This document shows, piece by piece, positions 45,499-54,107 of a stretch of 58,800 bases of DNA. The notes beneath the pieces are model-generated. The model saw nothing but the letters and a program-made list of their open reading frames with translations, was not told the DNA's origin and made no database searches. This stretch comes from Bacteroides sp. (lineage in GTDB: Bacteria; Bacteroidota; Bacteroidia; Bacteroidales; Muribaculaceae): contig JAAVDM010000027.1 of the NCBI GenBank assembly GCA_014801815.1, positions 1 to 58,800 on the forward strand, in the 5' to 3' direction. The first letter of the stretch is position 1. Each line of letters begins with the position of its first letter. The position numbers were made by a program, and so were the translations under genes.

Positions 45499-47076
45499 TT
45501 ATGATGCTGTGACACCACGCATACGATCATCAAAAGCTGACAGGGCGGCTTTTGCACCCTCTCCCATTGCTATTACTATCTGCTTATAAGCTACATCTGT
45601 AACATCACCGGCTGCATAAACCCCACTTACACTTGTACGTCCTGACTTGTCCGTTTCTATCTCACCACGTTTATTAACCGGTACGGCATCGGCAAACACC
45701 TTACTATTAGGTGTCAGACCTATCTGTACGAATACACCAGATACCTCATAGTCTTTGATCTCGTCGGTGTTACGGTCTTTTACAGCGATTGCTGTGACAT
45801 TACGTCCGTCACCTTTTACTTCAGTCACTGCCGAAGACAGGTGTACCGTCACGTTATCGTATTCCGCAAGTTTCTTTTGAAGAACTTCGTCAGCCTTCAG
45901 TGTATCGAGAAATTCAAATACATCTACGTGTGTACATATAGCGGCAAGGTCTATAGCAGCCTCTATACCTGAATTGCCACCCCCTATTACGGCTACACGC
46001 TTACCTGCATAGAATGGTCCGTCACAATGCGTACAGAATGCAACACCCTTTCCTATATATTGTTCCTCGCCGGGTACCTGTAAACGACGCCACGATGCTC
46101 CGGTAGCTATTATTACAGCCGGTGATTCAAAATTCTCACCACTGTCGCTGGTCAGTCGTTTAGTCGGTCCGCTGAAGTCCACACCTGTTATCTGACGGTT
46201 GTCAAATACACCTACATTATAATGATCAAGAAGTTTACGCAGGTCTGCGGCTAACTCAGAACCGGTAGTAAGCGGAACTGATATAAGATTTTCAATGTCT
46301 GTCGTGTCTTTTACCTGTCCGCCTATACGTCCAGCCACAACACCTACCTTCATACCCTTTCGGGCCAGATAGACAGCTGCAGTAACACCGGCCGGTCCTC
46401 CACCGGCTATCACGGCGTCAAAACCTAACGGAGTTCCGTCTGACACACCGTTGTCTTTACTTGTGCCGAACATCTTCTCAAGTTTGCCTACAAGCTCGCC
46501 CATTGATGCCAGACCTACATTCAGCAGTTCTCCGTTGGCATAGACTGTTGGTACTCCGTTAATATTATAGTCTTTCACCATCTGAGGTGCCACACCTCCG
46601 TCTATTACGGTATTATTGATTTGTCTATTGAGCAAAGCTATCACATTCAGAGCCTGTACCACATCGGGGCATATTGAGCATGTAAGCGATACAAAACTAA
46701 ATATGTCTACCGGACCTGTAATAGATTCAATACGGTTCTGAAGAGCCTCGTCAGGAAGATTCCTACCCTGACCGGCTGCATTCAGCACAGCTAATATCAA
46801 CGAACTGAATTCATGACCTCCCGGAATACCGCAGAACGTAACACCTAACGGTTCACCGCCTCGCCATAATTCTACTGTCGGAGCGCCTTCCTGAGTCGGT
46901 GCGTCTTCAACGTATAGACTAAGTGAGTCTGAGGCGCTCACAAAGTCACCGATAAATTCCTCCATTTCTTTACGACTCTGACTGCCCGCTTCGCCCTTTA
47001 CAAGCAGCATTATAGGTGTGGTCAGTGTTGAGAATATATTTTTAAGCTGGTCTATAGTGCCTTTATCTAATGTCAT
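45499..47076 (-). CDS. ahpF: Alkyl hydroperoxide reductase subunit F
   Basis: 525 residues. The N-terminal double thioredoxin-like domain has the CSIC dithiol (SLTCSICPDV). The FAD/NADH domain has DAVIAGGGPAGVTAAVYLA and the second redox centre CTHCDGPF. It passes electrons from NADH to AhpC. The ATG at 47076 gives the standard N-terminus. It follows ahpC after a 105-base gap with a strong hairpin. Confidence 0.94.
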   Translation of the reverse strand: MTLDKGTIDQLKNIFSTLTTPIMLLVKGEAGSQSRKEMEEFIGDFVSASDSLSLYVEDAPTQEGAPTVELWRGGEPLGVTFCGIPGGHEFSSLILAVLNAAGQGRNLPDEALQNRIESITGPVDIFSFVSLTCSICPDVVQALNVIALLNRQINNTVIDGGVAPQMVKDYNINGVPTVYANGELLNVGLASMGELVGKLEKMFGTSKDNGVSDGTPLGFDAVIAGGGPAGVTAAVYLARKGMKVGVVAGRIGGQVKDTTDIENLISVPLTTGSELAADLRKLLDHYNVGVFDNRQITGVDFSGPTKRLTSDSGENFESPAVIIATGASWRRLQVPGEEQYIGKGVAFCTHCDGPFYAGKRVAVIGGGNSGIEAAIDLAAICTHVDVFEFLDTLKADEVLQKKLAEYDNVTVHLSSAVTEVKGDGRNVTAIAVKDRNTDEIKDYEVSGVFVQIGLTPNSKVFADAVPVNKRGEIETDKSGRTSVSGVYAAGDVTDVAYKQIVIAMGEGAKAALSAFDDRMRGVTAS

Positions 47077-47108
47077 TTTATTTTTATTTTTTAATGTTAT
47101 TTGTCTGA

Positions 47109-47150
47109 GAAAGGCCCGCACTCTTCAGTTTGTCAGGGTGCGGGCCTTTC
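47109..47150 (-). terminator. Intercistronic hairpin between ahpC and ahpF
   Basis: 13-bp perfect arms (GAAAGGCCCGCAC, 47109-47121, and its complement 47138-47150). No strong T tract follows on the minus strand. It may attenuate ahpF or protect the ahpC message, giving the usual excess of AhpC over AhpF. Confidence 0.6.
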
Positions 47151-47181
47151 AGCTATATTATCAGTTGTGCATCTGCTTTTA

Positions 47182-47748
47182 TCAGATCTTACCTACAAGA
47201 TCAATCGAAGGTTTCAGTGTCGCAGCACCCTCTTTCCACTTAGCGGGACATACCTCACCGGGATGAGATGCTACAAATTGTGCAGCTTCAACCTTACGCA
47301 ACAGTTCGTCAGCGTTACGGCCTATGCTTGTATCCTGTATTTCCACAAGTTTGATCAGACCTTCCGGATCACTTACAAAAGTACCACGATAAGCCATACC
47401 GCTCTGTTCATCCATCACGCCGAAAGCTCGGGCTAACAATCCAGTTGTATCAGCCAACATCGGGTAGGTGATTTTCTTAATGCTGTCCGATGTGTCATGC
47501 CATGCTTTATGCACGAAATGTGAGTCGGTACTTACCGAGTATACCTCCACACCCATTGATTTGAGCTTGTCATACTTCTCTGCCAGATCTACCAGCTCAG
47601 TAGGACATACGAATGTGAAGTCTGCGGGATAGAAGAAAAATACTGCCCACTTACCGAGAACGTCCTTATCAGTTACAGTTTCGAACTTGCCGTTATGATA
47701 TGCCTGTACCGTAAATTCCGGTATGCGGGTATTGATGATTGTTTCCAT
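47182..47748 (-). CDS. ahpC: Peroxiredoxin AhpC
   Basis: 188 residues, a typical 2-Cys peroxiredoxin. The peroxidatic Cys is in DFTFVCPTE and the resolving Cys in GEVCPAKW. It reduces H2O2 and alkyl hydroperoxides using AhpF. Peroxide defence is important for aerotolerance in Bacteroidales. A nested inverted-repeat structure lies 43 bases upstream of the start codon. Confidence 0.96.
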   Translation of the reverse strand: METIINTRIPEFTVQAYHNGKFETVTDKDVLGKWAVFFFYPADFTFVCPTELVDLAEKYDKLKSMGVEVYSVSTDSHFVHKAWHDTSDSIKKITYPMLADTTGLLARAFGVMDEQSGMAYRGTFVSDPEGLIKLVEIQDTSIGRNADELLRKVEAAQFVASHPGEVCPAKWKEGAATLKPSIDLVGKI

Positions 47749-47790
47749 ATCTTTAGAAATTTTTATTTAGGTTATTATTATTGGTTGGGT

Positions 47791-47850
47791 CGGTTTCACT
47801 AACCTGCTTCGGGATTATCATTAGCTCCCGATGTATCCGTCCTGAAACCG
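47791..47850 (-). promoter_or_regulatory. Nested inverted repeats upstream of ahpC
   Basis: CGGTTTCA (47791-47798) pairs with TGAAACCG (47843-47850), and inside it TCGGGA (47809-47814) pairs with TCCCGA (47826-47831). The fold would end 42 bases before the ahpC start. It could be a structured leader or a bipartite protein-binding site. Confidence 0.4.
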
Positions 47851-48072
47851 TTTCATAAAAATAACCCTTGATTCATTATAATTGTTCATTATTAAAATTA
47901 AATCCTTATTAAATTTATATCTGATTTATTAATAAATTTTAACAAATATCACCTATTTCCCATTTCCAACTGTTCATCTGCCTTTCCCTTACCATCTCCT
48001 CTCCTTTTACTTCCTCCTCATTACTCTATTAATCTTTTACCTTCCCCTCAACACTTTTCCTCACCCTTTTAT

Positions 48073-48172
48073 GCGTCAGCCTTTTGCCTCGGCTCACACC
48101 GCCCATTTTTTACATTAGTCTCTTATCCCGGCTCATATCACCCCCTTTTGCGTCAGCCTTGTGTCCCGGCTC
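48073..48172. repeat. Degenerate GTCAGCCTT-CTCGGCTC repeat, cluster 1
   Basis: Three degenerate copies of a unit near GCGTCAGCCTTTTGCCTCGG (followed by CTCA), at about 48073, 48112 and 48150, spaced 38-39 bases, in pyrimidine-rich sequence. Each can form a short AGCC/GGCT hairpin. Related clusters are at 54108 and 57971. Confidence 0.65.
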
Positions 48173-48224
48173 AGTTAAAGTACTCCTATGTTCCTTCCGT
48201 GTTTGAGACTGCACCTACCGCGCT

Positions 48225-48276
48225 ATAAGAATAAGCCTTGTGTCTTGAATATTCAAGACACAAGGCTTATTCTTAT
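48225..48276 (-). terminator. 52-bp perfect palindrome, terminator of the CMD-cupin gene
   Basis: Perfect 26-bp arms with no spacer, centred on GAATATTC. It begins 15 bases after the stop codon of the minus-strand gene at 48291-49109. Confidence 0.75.
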
Positions 48277-48290
48277 CCTCACGCTTCTTT

Positions 48291-49109
48291 TTATTTAAGT
48301 TTTGCATACTCCTCTTCTGTCACAGGCTCCAGCCATACGTTCTCTGTATTCTCTCCCTCTACCTCAAAGGCAAGGTGAGAAAACCATGAATCGGCTGCAG
48401 CTCCATGCCAGTGCTTGACATTAGCCGGAATATGTATCACCGTTCCGGGAAGAATCTCAACAGCAGATTTACCCTCTTCCTGATACCAGCCGCGTCCGGC
48501 AATACCCACCAACATCTGCCCACCTCCTTTCGAAGCCTTATGCACATGCCAGTTATTACGGCAGCCAGGCTCAAAAGTCACATTAAAGAAAGGTATCTGT
48601 CCAGTAGAGATAGGTGCAAGATAACTGTTACCTATAAAGTACTTCGCAAAAGCCGTATTAGGTTCTCCGATAGGAAATATCATCTCACGCTGAAAAGCGG
48701 CCTTAGCATCTTCGCCCTTTATATCATCATTCCAAACCTCTTTAGCAAGTCTGAAAGCAGCCCATGCTTTTGGCCAACCTGCATAAAAAGCAATATGAGT
48801 TATTATCTCAGATATTTCCGTACGGGTAATACCGTTTTTCTTGGCTTCCTGCAAATGGAAAGTCAGCGACGAATCAGTCAGACCCTGGCTGATAAGAGAA
48901 GTTACCGTGACAAGACTTCTGTCTCGAAGCGACAGAAGGTCATTTCTACTCCACACCTCTCCGAAGAGAATATCATCATTAAGATGTGCGAACTCAGGGG
49001 CAAACTCGCCGAGTTGCTGACGACCGGCTGTCTGTACTATTTTCTGTTGTGCCATACTTGTAAAACTTGTTAAAGCAAATAACACTGATACAATAGGTTT
49101 AACTCTCAT
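48291..49109 (-). CDS. Carboxymuconolactone decarboxylase-cupin fusion protein with signal peptide
   Basis: 272 residues. A hydrophobic N-terminal signal (MRVKPIVSVLFALTSFTSMA) is followed by a CMD/AhpD-like domain (residues 45-130; RDRSLVTVTSLISQG, EISEIITHIAFYAGWPKA; the CxxC of AhpD is absent). A C-terminal cupin barrel (residues 170-255; NNWHVHKASKGGGQ, IPANVKHWHGA) has likely metal His ligands. Fusions of this type are common but the reaction is unknown; a small-molecule dioxygenase or lactone role is possible. It is transcribed alone. Confidence 0.83.
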   Translation of the reverse strand: MRVKPIVSVLFALTSFTSMAQQKIVQTAGRQQLGEFAPEFAHLNDDILFGEVWSRNDLLSLRDRSLVTVTSLISQGLTDSSLTFHLQEAKKNGITRTEISEIITHIAFYAGWPKAWAAFRLAKEVWNDDIKGEDAKAAFQREMIFPIGEPNTAFAKYFIGNSYLAPISTGQIPFFNVTFEPGCRNNWHVHKASKGGGQMLVGIAGRGWYQEEGKSAVEILPGTVIHIPANVKHWHGAAADSWFSHLAFEVEGENTENVWLEPVTEEEYAKLK

Positions 49110-49265
49110 TCAAACAAATCTGATAAATTTGCAATATTTTCCTCACAAACAATCTGACAAAGACACCAACTGCCCGGCTCTCTATCCAAAGTTTTACACC
49201 GACTATTAATTTCTCCATCAGAATCACTATCTCCTGCACCCACCCCCAACAGTCTTACACTTTGC

Positions 49266-49296
49266 AATACCGCCACTAAAGTAATACCGCTAAATG
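49266..49296 (-). repeat. Inverted copies of the 17-bp GGTATT minisatellite
   Basis: AATACC occurs at 49266 and again at 49283, exactly 17 bases apart. Read on the minus strand, this gives TTTAGCGGTATT units like those at 49535-49605 but in opposite orientation. Confidence 0.5.
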
Positions 49297-49534
49297 TACC
49301 ACATAAATAATATCACAAATTTACACATAATTTCTTAAACAGACAAACACTCCCCCTATCATAGGCAGCCATTACTCCACTACCCATTTAATAAACCCTC
49401 TAATTAATTTACCCACTATTTAATAATTTACCCGTTATTTAATCCGACCTACTATTTTTATTTTAATTCCTCCACTACTTAATCCACCTGCCACCTGCTC
49501 TTTTACGTACGCTCTCCAATATCTCACTCTATTT

Positions 49535-49605
49535 TATTTTTAGTGGTATTCTATTTTTAGAGGTATTCCCTTAGCAACGGTATTCCTTTAGCAGCGGTAT
49601 TCTCT
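49535..49605 (+). repeat. 17-bp tandem repeat, four copies
   Basis: GGTATTC begins at 49545, 49562, 49579 and 49596, an exact 17-bp period, with a consensus near TTAGnnGGTATTCyyTT. It lies in a gene-free, pyrimidine-rich stretch. Confidence 0.65.
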
Positions 49606-49720
49606 TATCTCACTCTATTCACTACCTTAATCCACTATTTCAATCCTCAATCCACTACTATTTCACGCCTCTCCTCTTTTATTACTTCTTTCATACTTTG
49701 CCTCATCTTTTTTATATTTC

Positions 49721-49990
49721 TTATATCTTCATCCCTCTGTAGCATCTATCTTCATTCCTCTGTAGCATCGCGAAGCTGTTCAGTTCAAAAGCGAAACTTT
49801 TGTCACCCATAACAATCTTCCTCCATCCCCTCTCTATTATCTCAAAACATTCACGATACACATACTCGCTCTGATAATGCGAATCAGACAAATCCGTAGC
49901 CTCACCAAAACAATACTCATTAAAACGTACCACACACTTTCCCTTATCACGCCGGAGCATATATTTCACCTCCCTACGATGTCGCAGCAT
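49721..49990 (-). CDS. Doubtful small ORF, unknown function
   Basis: 89 residues from the ATG at 49990; a later in-frame ATG at 49963 is an alternative. Charged and without recognisable domain. Its last 30 residues are partly encoded by a 38-bp sequence repeated at 50542 in non-coding DNA, which argues that this end is not conserved coding sequence. It may be a remnant of a decayed gene. Surrounding DNA is AT-rich with no other genes. Confidence 0.25.
   Translation of the reverse strand: MLRHRREVKYMLRRDKGKCVVRFNEYCFGEATDLSDSHYQSEYVYRECFEIIERGWRKIVMGDKSFAFELNSFAMLQRNEDRCYRGMKI
49766..49803. repeat. 38-bp dispersed repeat, copy 1
   Basis: Matches 50542-50579 at 37 of 38 bases (begins CATCGCGAAGCTGTTCAG). 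It contains repeated GCGAA(G) units. Confidence 0.7.
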
Positions 49991-50541
49991 CACCTGTATA
50001 CACAAATAAAATTTTCTTCATATTTTTCTTACACTACTAATAAACTTAGTCTATAATACCTCTCATATAATTTACCCTTAACAATCTATTCAAATAAAAG
50101 CTACAAAAGCTATCGTTTCCTAAAGCTCTACATTGATTTCTAAATGTCATAATATCCACCAGACAATATTAAGAATAAATATATCCTTATTATATATACC
50201 TCTAAAAATATAGAGGAAATAAAATACTAAAATCTATCAATCCATAATAAATATTTTTTATTTTATTTATCAGTATCACGAATTATCTCTTCCATAAATA
50301 AACTCATAACTAAGATTAATCTTATACTCTAAAAATATATACGAATAAAAATATATACGAATCATTATATATTTTACTTACTCCCTACATTATCATAATA
50401 ATAACTAATTATCATAATAATATTAATTCTTTCTTATTTCCCCAAATCCTCAATATTCTTCCTTCCCCACTATTTCTATTTCTCATCCTTTATTTCACCT
50501 TATATAATCATATCTATATATCATATCTCCCATCCTTGTCC
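49804..50541. other. AT-rich region without recognised gene
   Basis: Apart from the start of the doubtful ORF, this is very AT-rich sequence with short tandem duplications such as AAAAATATATACGAAT repeated twice near 50330-50364. No RNA or protein gene is recognised. Confidence 0.5.
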
Positions 50542-50579
50542 CATCGCGAAGCTGTTCAGTTCAAAAGCGAAGCTTTTGT
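50542..50579. repeat. 38-bp dispersed repeat, copy 2
   Basis: Matches the copy at 49766-49803 with one mismatch. It lies 34 bases before the terminator of the AlbA_2 gene. Confidence 0.7.
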
Positions 50580-50612
50580 TACGCGAAGCCTCTGCTACCA
50601 CCCCCTAAAAAT

Positions 50613-50655
50613 CCTCCGCAGATAATAGCCCATTCTGACATATTATCTGCGGAGG
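50613..50655 (-). terminator. Terminator of the AlbA_2 gene
   Basis: 15-bp perfect arms (50613-50627 and 50641-50655) around a 13-base loop. On the minus strand it is followed by ATTTTTAG. Confidence 0.88.
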
Positions 50656-50668
50656 TTTATCTGACCGT

Positions 50669-52882
50669 TTATCTGCCCTGCTTCACTCTATATCTTTGAG
50701 ACGGGTGACGCGGAGAATTCGGATACTCCATCTCCAGCTTACCTTCCTGTAGCAATCTTTTTATAATACGATTGCGAGTATGATTTCGGTTGCGTCCAAG
50801 AGCCTGGGCTATTTCGTCTACCCGTTTCCATGTACGACAGAATTTATTCAACACACGCATTTCATCTGAATCCTCTCTTACAGTATCAGATTTTGAGTCT
50901 GCAATATTATTACCACTTGTAACATGAGTAGATTCCACTTCGGGACTTACAACATTCATACTTATTACAGGAGAACTTATAACATTGTAACTCATTACAG
51001 ATGGGCTTATAACATTCCAACTTACTGATGTAGAGCTTATAACATTAGATTTCTTTTCATTTGAACTTGTTACATCAACTTTTTCATTACTTTTACTTAT
51101 TACACTATCACTTGACACATCGTTACTTATTACATCTAAACTATCTGAAAATAAGTCACTTAAAGCTGCATTTTTTTGAGAAATATTCTTATCTTTCTCA
51201 CTTATAACATCAGCCTTACGACGTCCTCTTCCAACCTTTTTCGACTTATTTTTAGCCTTTAACGGTGCTTCTTCAACACTTGTCACTTCCTCGAAGCTTA
51301 TAACATCAACTTTTTTACCCTCACTACTCGTAGTATCTACATTTACTGTAGCATCCGTTGGTTTATCTTGGTCTGCTTCAGCTTGACTTATTACATCTAA
51401 AATTTCTGATTCTGAATTATTTAACTTATCACTATCTATAACCTTATTTACTATAATTTCCTCCTTATTATCCTTATTTGAACCGCTTTCTACCTTCTGT
51501 TCACTTGTCACATCGCTACTTATTACATCATCTTGTATCTTTTCAATACTTATTACATCATTACTTATTACATTTCCTTCTTCAGAAAGTGTATTATCTA
51601 AACTTATTACTTCCTCGATCGGAAGATATAATTCAACTTCATCAAGTTTTCCGGTTTCCTCAATATACGGTTTTTGCCATTGTGCAATTCTCCAGCCCTG
51701 TAAAATTTTATCTACTCCACTGCCTGCTTTATCTGATTTTCCAATCAAGCCAAACATTTTTTGTAATGCAGGATTACGTGGTTCACTTTTTCCTCCCTCA
51801 TAATATTGAGGCATTGATACAAGTAATGTACCGGGATTAGACATAATAATTCCCTTAGGTGTCTTATATACTTTTATTCTTGGGGCACCACCGTACTGTG
51901 CATGAACAAGACAATTTATCAACGCTTCGCGTACAGCTGTATGTATAGGTAAATCATCTTGTGTACCCTCCCCCGTAATCTCTACTTCTGGTATAAATTT
52001 ATTAAGCCTCAATAATACCAGTCTGTAAAACTGAAACAGATTAGCCTCCCAGGTTCCGTCAGGATAAAGTCGGTCTATCCATCTCACGGTTGTCGTATCA
52101 GAAGGTATTTCTCGATACTCAACCATAAAGTCAGGAGCACATTCCGGATCAGTTATAGCTTCCTCCTTACCGAACATTAATATTCCGGCCAATGTGAAGC
52201 CCTCTTTACCTGTTTCTCTATCCTTTCTATATCCTCCAAGTTTACGCATGAGATCGAGGTCACTCAGTGCATTCCATGGATGCGATGGAGTAATATTAGC
52301 GAACATCGCACGATACTGACGAAATGAATTCATATCAATATCATCCCACGTATAATTATTGAGCACACGGCTTTCAATTTTTCCTATTGAAGAATCACGC
52401 TCTGCAAGCATCTGTCCGACTACAGATGGATCACACCTGTAGTCACCATCGTCATTACGACCAAAAGTTCCGATCAACGGGTCTGTACCTACATATACCG
52501 GACGCTGTTCTCGTGTGGCTCGTGGTACTATAAATTCCAATACATATCCATGTCCGTAAGGTAATATTTTTACATCTTTATCGGTTAGTAACGGAACACT
52601 TACTTTTTGCTGATTATTCTGATTAATGAAAAATTCTTTCTTTAATCTTTCAACCTCTTCTACCGATAGCGGAGAAGATGAAAAAATATGTTTCTTTTCT
52701 ACTATGCCGAATAATATTATTCCGCCTTCAGTATTAGCAAATGAAGAATATGTTTCCCAGAATGAATCTGGGAAACCTCCTTTAGCAGATTTTAGTTCAA
52801 TCTGTTTATTCTCATTGCTATTCCTGAGTTCTTCAAGGAAAGACTGTATCTTGAGACTTTCAGTTATGATTGACTGATCCAT
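50669..52882 (-). CDS. AlbA_2/RecG-like ATP-binding protein with long (D/N)VIS repeat linker
   Basis: 737 residues. Residues 20-145 are a Schlafen-type AlbA_2 domain (QIELKSAKGGFPDSFWE, SFANTEGGIILFGI). Residues 300-420 are an HATPase_c_4/RecG-like C-terminal domain (REALINCLVHAQYGG, IIMSNPGTL, NPALQKMFGLIGKSDKAGSG). Residues about 425-655 are a low-complexity acidic Ser-rich region with about twenty DVIS, NVIS, DVTS or similar motifs. Residues 675-735 form a winged-helix-type domain (VDEIAQALGRNRNHTRNRII). Relatives are putative transcription regulators or defence-associated proteins; relatives often carry a few KVT/NVI motifs at this place, here greatly expanded. It is transcribed alone. 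Confidence 0.82.
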   Translation of the reverse strand: MDQSIITESLKIQSFLEELRNSNENKQIELKSAKGGFPDSFWETYSSFANTEGGIILFGIVEKKHIFSSSPLSVEEVERLKKEFFINQNNQQKVSVPLLTDKDVKILPYGHGYVLEFIVPRATREQRPVYVGTDPLIGTFGRNDDGDYRCDPSVVGQMLAERDSSIGKIESRVLNNYTWDDIDMNSFRQYRAMFANITPSHPWNALSDLDLMRKLGGYRKDRETGKEGFTLAGILMFGKEEAITDPECAPDFMVEYREIPSDTTTVRWIDRLYPDGTWEANLFQFYRLVLLRLNKFIPEVEITGEGTQDDLPIHTAVREALINCLVHAQYGGAPRIKVYKTPKGIIMSNPGTLLVSMPQYYEGGKSEPRNPALQKMFGLIGKSDKAGSGVDKILQGWRIAQWQKPYIEETGKLDEVELYLPIEEVISLDNTLSEEGNVISNDVISIEKIQDDVISSDVTSEQKVESGSNKDNKEEIIVNKVIDSDKLNNSESEILDVISQAEADQDKPTDATVNVDTTSSEGKKVDVISFEEVTSVEEAPLKAKNKSKKVGRGRRKADVISEKDKNISQKNAALSDLFSDSLDVISNDVSSDSVISKSNEKVDVTSSNEKKSNVISSTSVSWNVISPSVMSYNVISSPVISMNVVSPEVESTHVTSGNNIADSKSDTVREDSDEMRVLNKFCRTWKRVDEIAQALGRNRNHTRNRIIKRLLQEGKLEMEYPNSPRHPSQRYRVKQGR

Positions 52883-52977
52883 AATAATATTTTCTGATAA
52901 TTATTTTTATCGCAACAAGTAAATATTACATACTACATATCACTTATTACTTGTCCCGTTCTTCTGCCGCGACGATG

Positions 52978-52985
52978 CAAATGTA
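52978..52985 (-). promoter_or_regulatory. -7-like box upstream of the AlbA_2 gene
   Basis: TACATTTG on the minus strand, about 95 bases before the start codon. No clear -33 box is seen. Confidence 0.35.
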
Positions 52986-53022
52986 ATTATAAATCATGAG
53001 ACTTCTACCCCACTTATATAAA

Positions 53023-53065
53023 AAATTTATGGTAAGACAGTGAAAAGCTGTCCTACCATAAATTT
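53023..53065 (-). terminator. Hairpin terminator of the Cpl-7-like membrane protein gene
   Basis: 18-base arms (53023-53040 and 53048-53065) with one mismatch, around a 7-base loop, 50 bases after the stop codon. Confidence 0.78.
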
Positions 53066-53115
53066 AATAATCATTAGATATTACATCGGATACTATAGTT
53101 CTTCTGTTATTTACT

Positions 53116-53793
53116 TTAGTATTTTCCGCTTCTCATCATCTGATTTACTCGACGCTGCACTGCATCATAATCTTGTCCAAGTGCTGAACGACGCTGAGGA
53201 TTGTTGCCGTATTCTCCACGGATAACATTGAGTGCTTCCTGTTCCACATTGTCACTTACTTTAGAAGTAGGTTTAGCTGCCGGAGCACTTGCAGATGAGG
53301 TTTTATCGGAGTTATCCGTCACTGCAGCTACTTCCTGAGAAGCTACCTGAACCGCTCCTACATTTGAGTCTGCCTCGACCGTTACGCTGTCGCTCACATT
53401 AGCAGTAGTTTCTGTAAGAGCAACAGCTTCTTGATCTTCTTTCGCCTCTGTACAGCCTTTCGGCATAATCCAAATAATGATTACAACAGCTACTATAGCC
53501 AGAATAACCCATAACCATGCTTTTCCATAACCCTTTTTCTTTCCCGGGTCTGGAGACGAAGGAGGTATCGAATTACCGTCACCACCCCAACCGCTATTTC
53601 TGGAAGCACTTCCGGGTGTTTGTCTTGATGCTGAGGAGGCTGAGCCTGTACGGCCATTGTTATGTTGTGCTGCCTCCTCTTCGGGGGTCAGTTCAACACC
53701 TTGTGCTCCTTCTTTCTCTAAATTGGTACTGCGTTCACCCTTATCAAGATTGATATTTCCGGGGGGCTTACGCCTGTTGTCAGGATTTGCCAT
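53116..53793 (-). CDS. Single-pass membrane protein with Cpl-7-like (CW_7) C-terminal motif
   Basis: 225 residues. Residues 1-88 are disordered, polar and Gly/Ser/Pro-rich. A membrane helix (AWLWVILAIVAVVIIIWIM) spans residues 91-110. A Ser/Thr/Ala/Val-rich stalk follows. Residues 185-225 (EALNVIRGEYGNNPQRRSAL, then GQDYDAVQRRVNQMM) match the pattern of the CW_7 repeat of Cpl-7 lysozyme, which binds muropeptides. With a charged N-terminus and no signal peptide, the C-terminus should face the periplasm. A peptidoglycan-tethering or sensing role is inferred; no catalytic domain is present. Confidence 0.72.
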   Translation of the reverse strand: MANPDNRRKPPGNINLDKGERSTNLEKEGAQGVELTPEEEAAQHNNGRTGSASSASRQTPGSASRNSGWGGDGNSIPPSSPDPGKKKGYGKAWLWVILAIVAVVIIIWIMPKGCTEAKEDQEAVALTETTANVSDSVTVEADSNVGAVQVASQEVAAVTDNSDKTSSASAPAAKPTSKVSDNVEQEALNVIRGEYGNNPQRRSALGQDYDAVQRRVNQMMRSGKY

Positions 53794-53871
53794 AGTTGAT
53801 ATTTTATAGTATTAGTTTATTTCTAAGCCTGTTCCATATCAGACTCATCTATGTTAAAATATGCAAAAGTA

Positions 53872-54107
53872 CTTATTTTTTCTTAAAATCATATACAATA
53901 TGTAACAATATTTTTTCTAAAGTTTCACAGCGTCTATCATTTTCTTTCACTATTTCATCTTCTCCCACTCCCATCTCCCAAGATGTTACAAAGAAAGCAT
54001 AGACAACAAAACCCTAAAAAACAAATATACCAATTACCTCAAAAGCGTATCTAAAATATTAATTAACAATTTATTATATTTAATATAGCTTATACTATCC
54101 ACTTTTA
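53872..54107. other. AT-rich intergenic region without recognised gene
   Basis: Low-complexity A/T-rich sequence between the membrane protein gene and repeat cluster 2. No ORF or RNA is recognised. Confidence 0.5.

Noticed and set aside
50005..50541. AT-rich region as a replication origin
   Set aside because: No DnaA-box cluster and no dnaA, dnaN or par genes nearby; high AT content alone is not enough.
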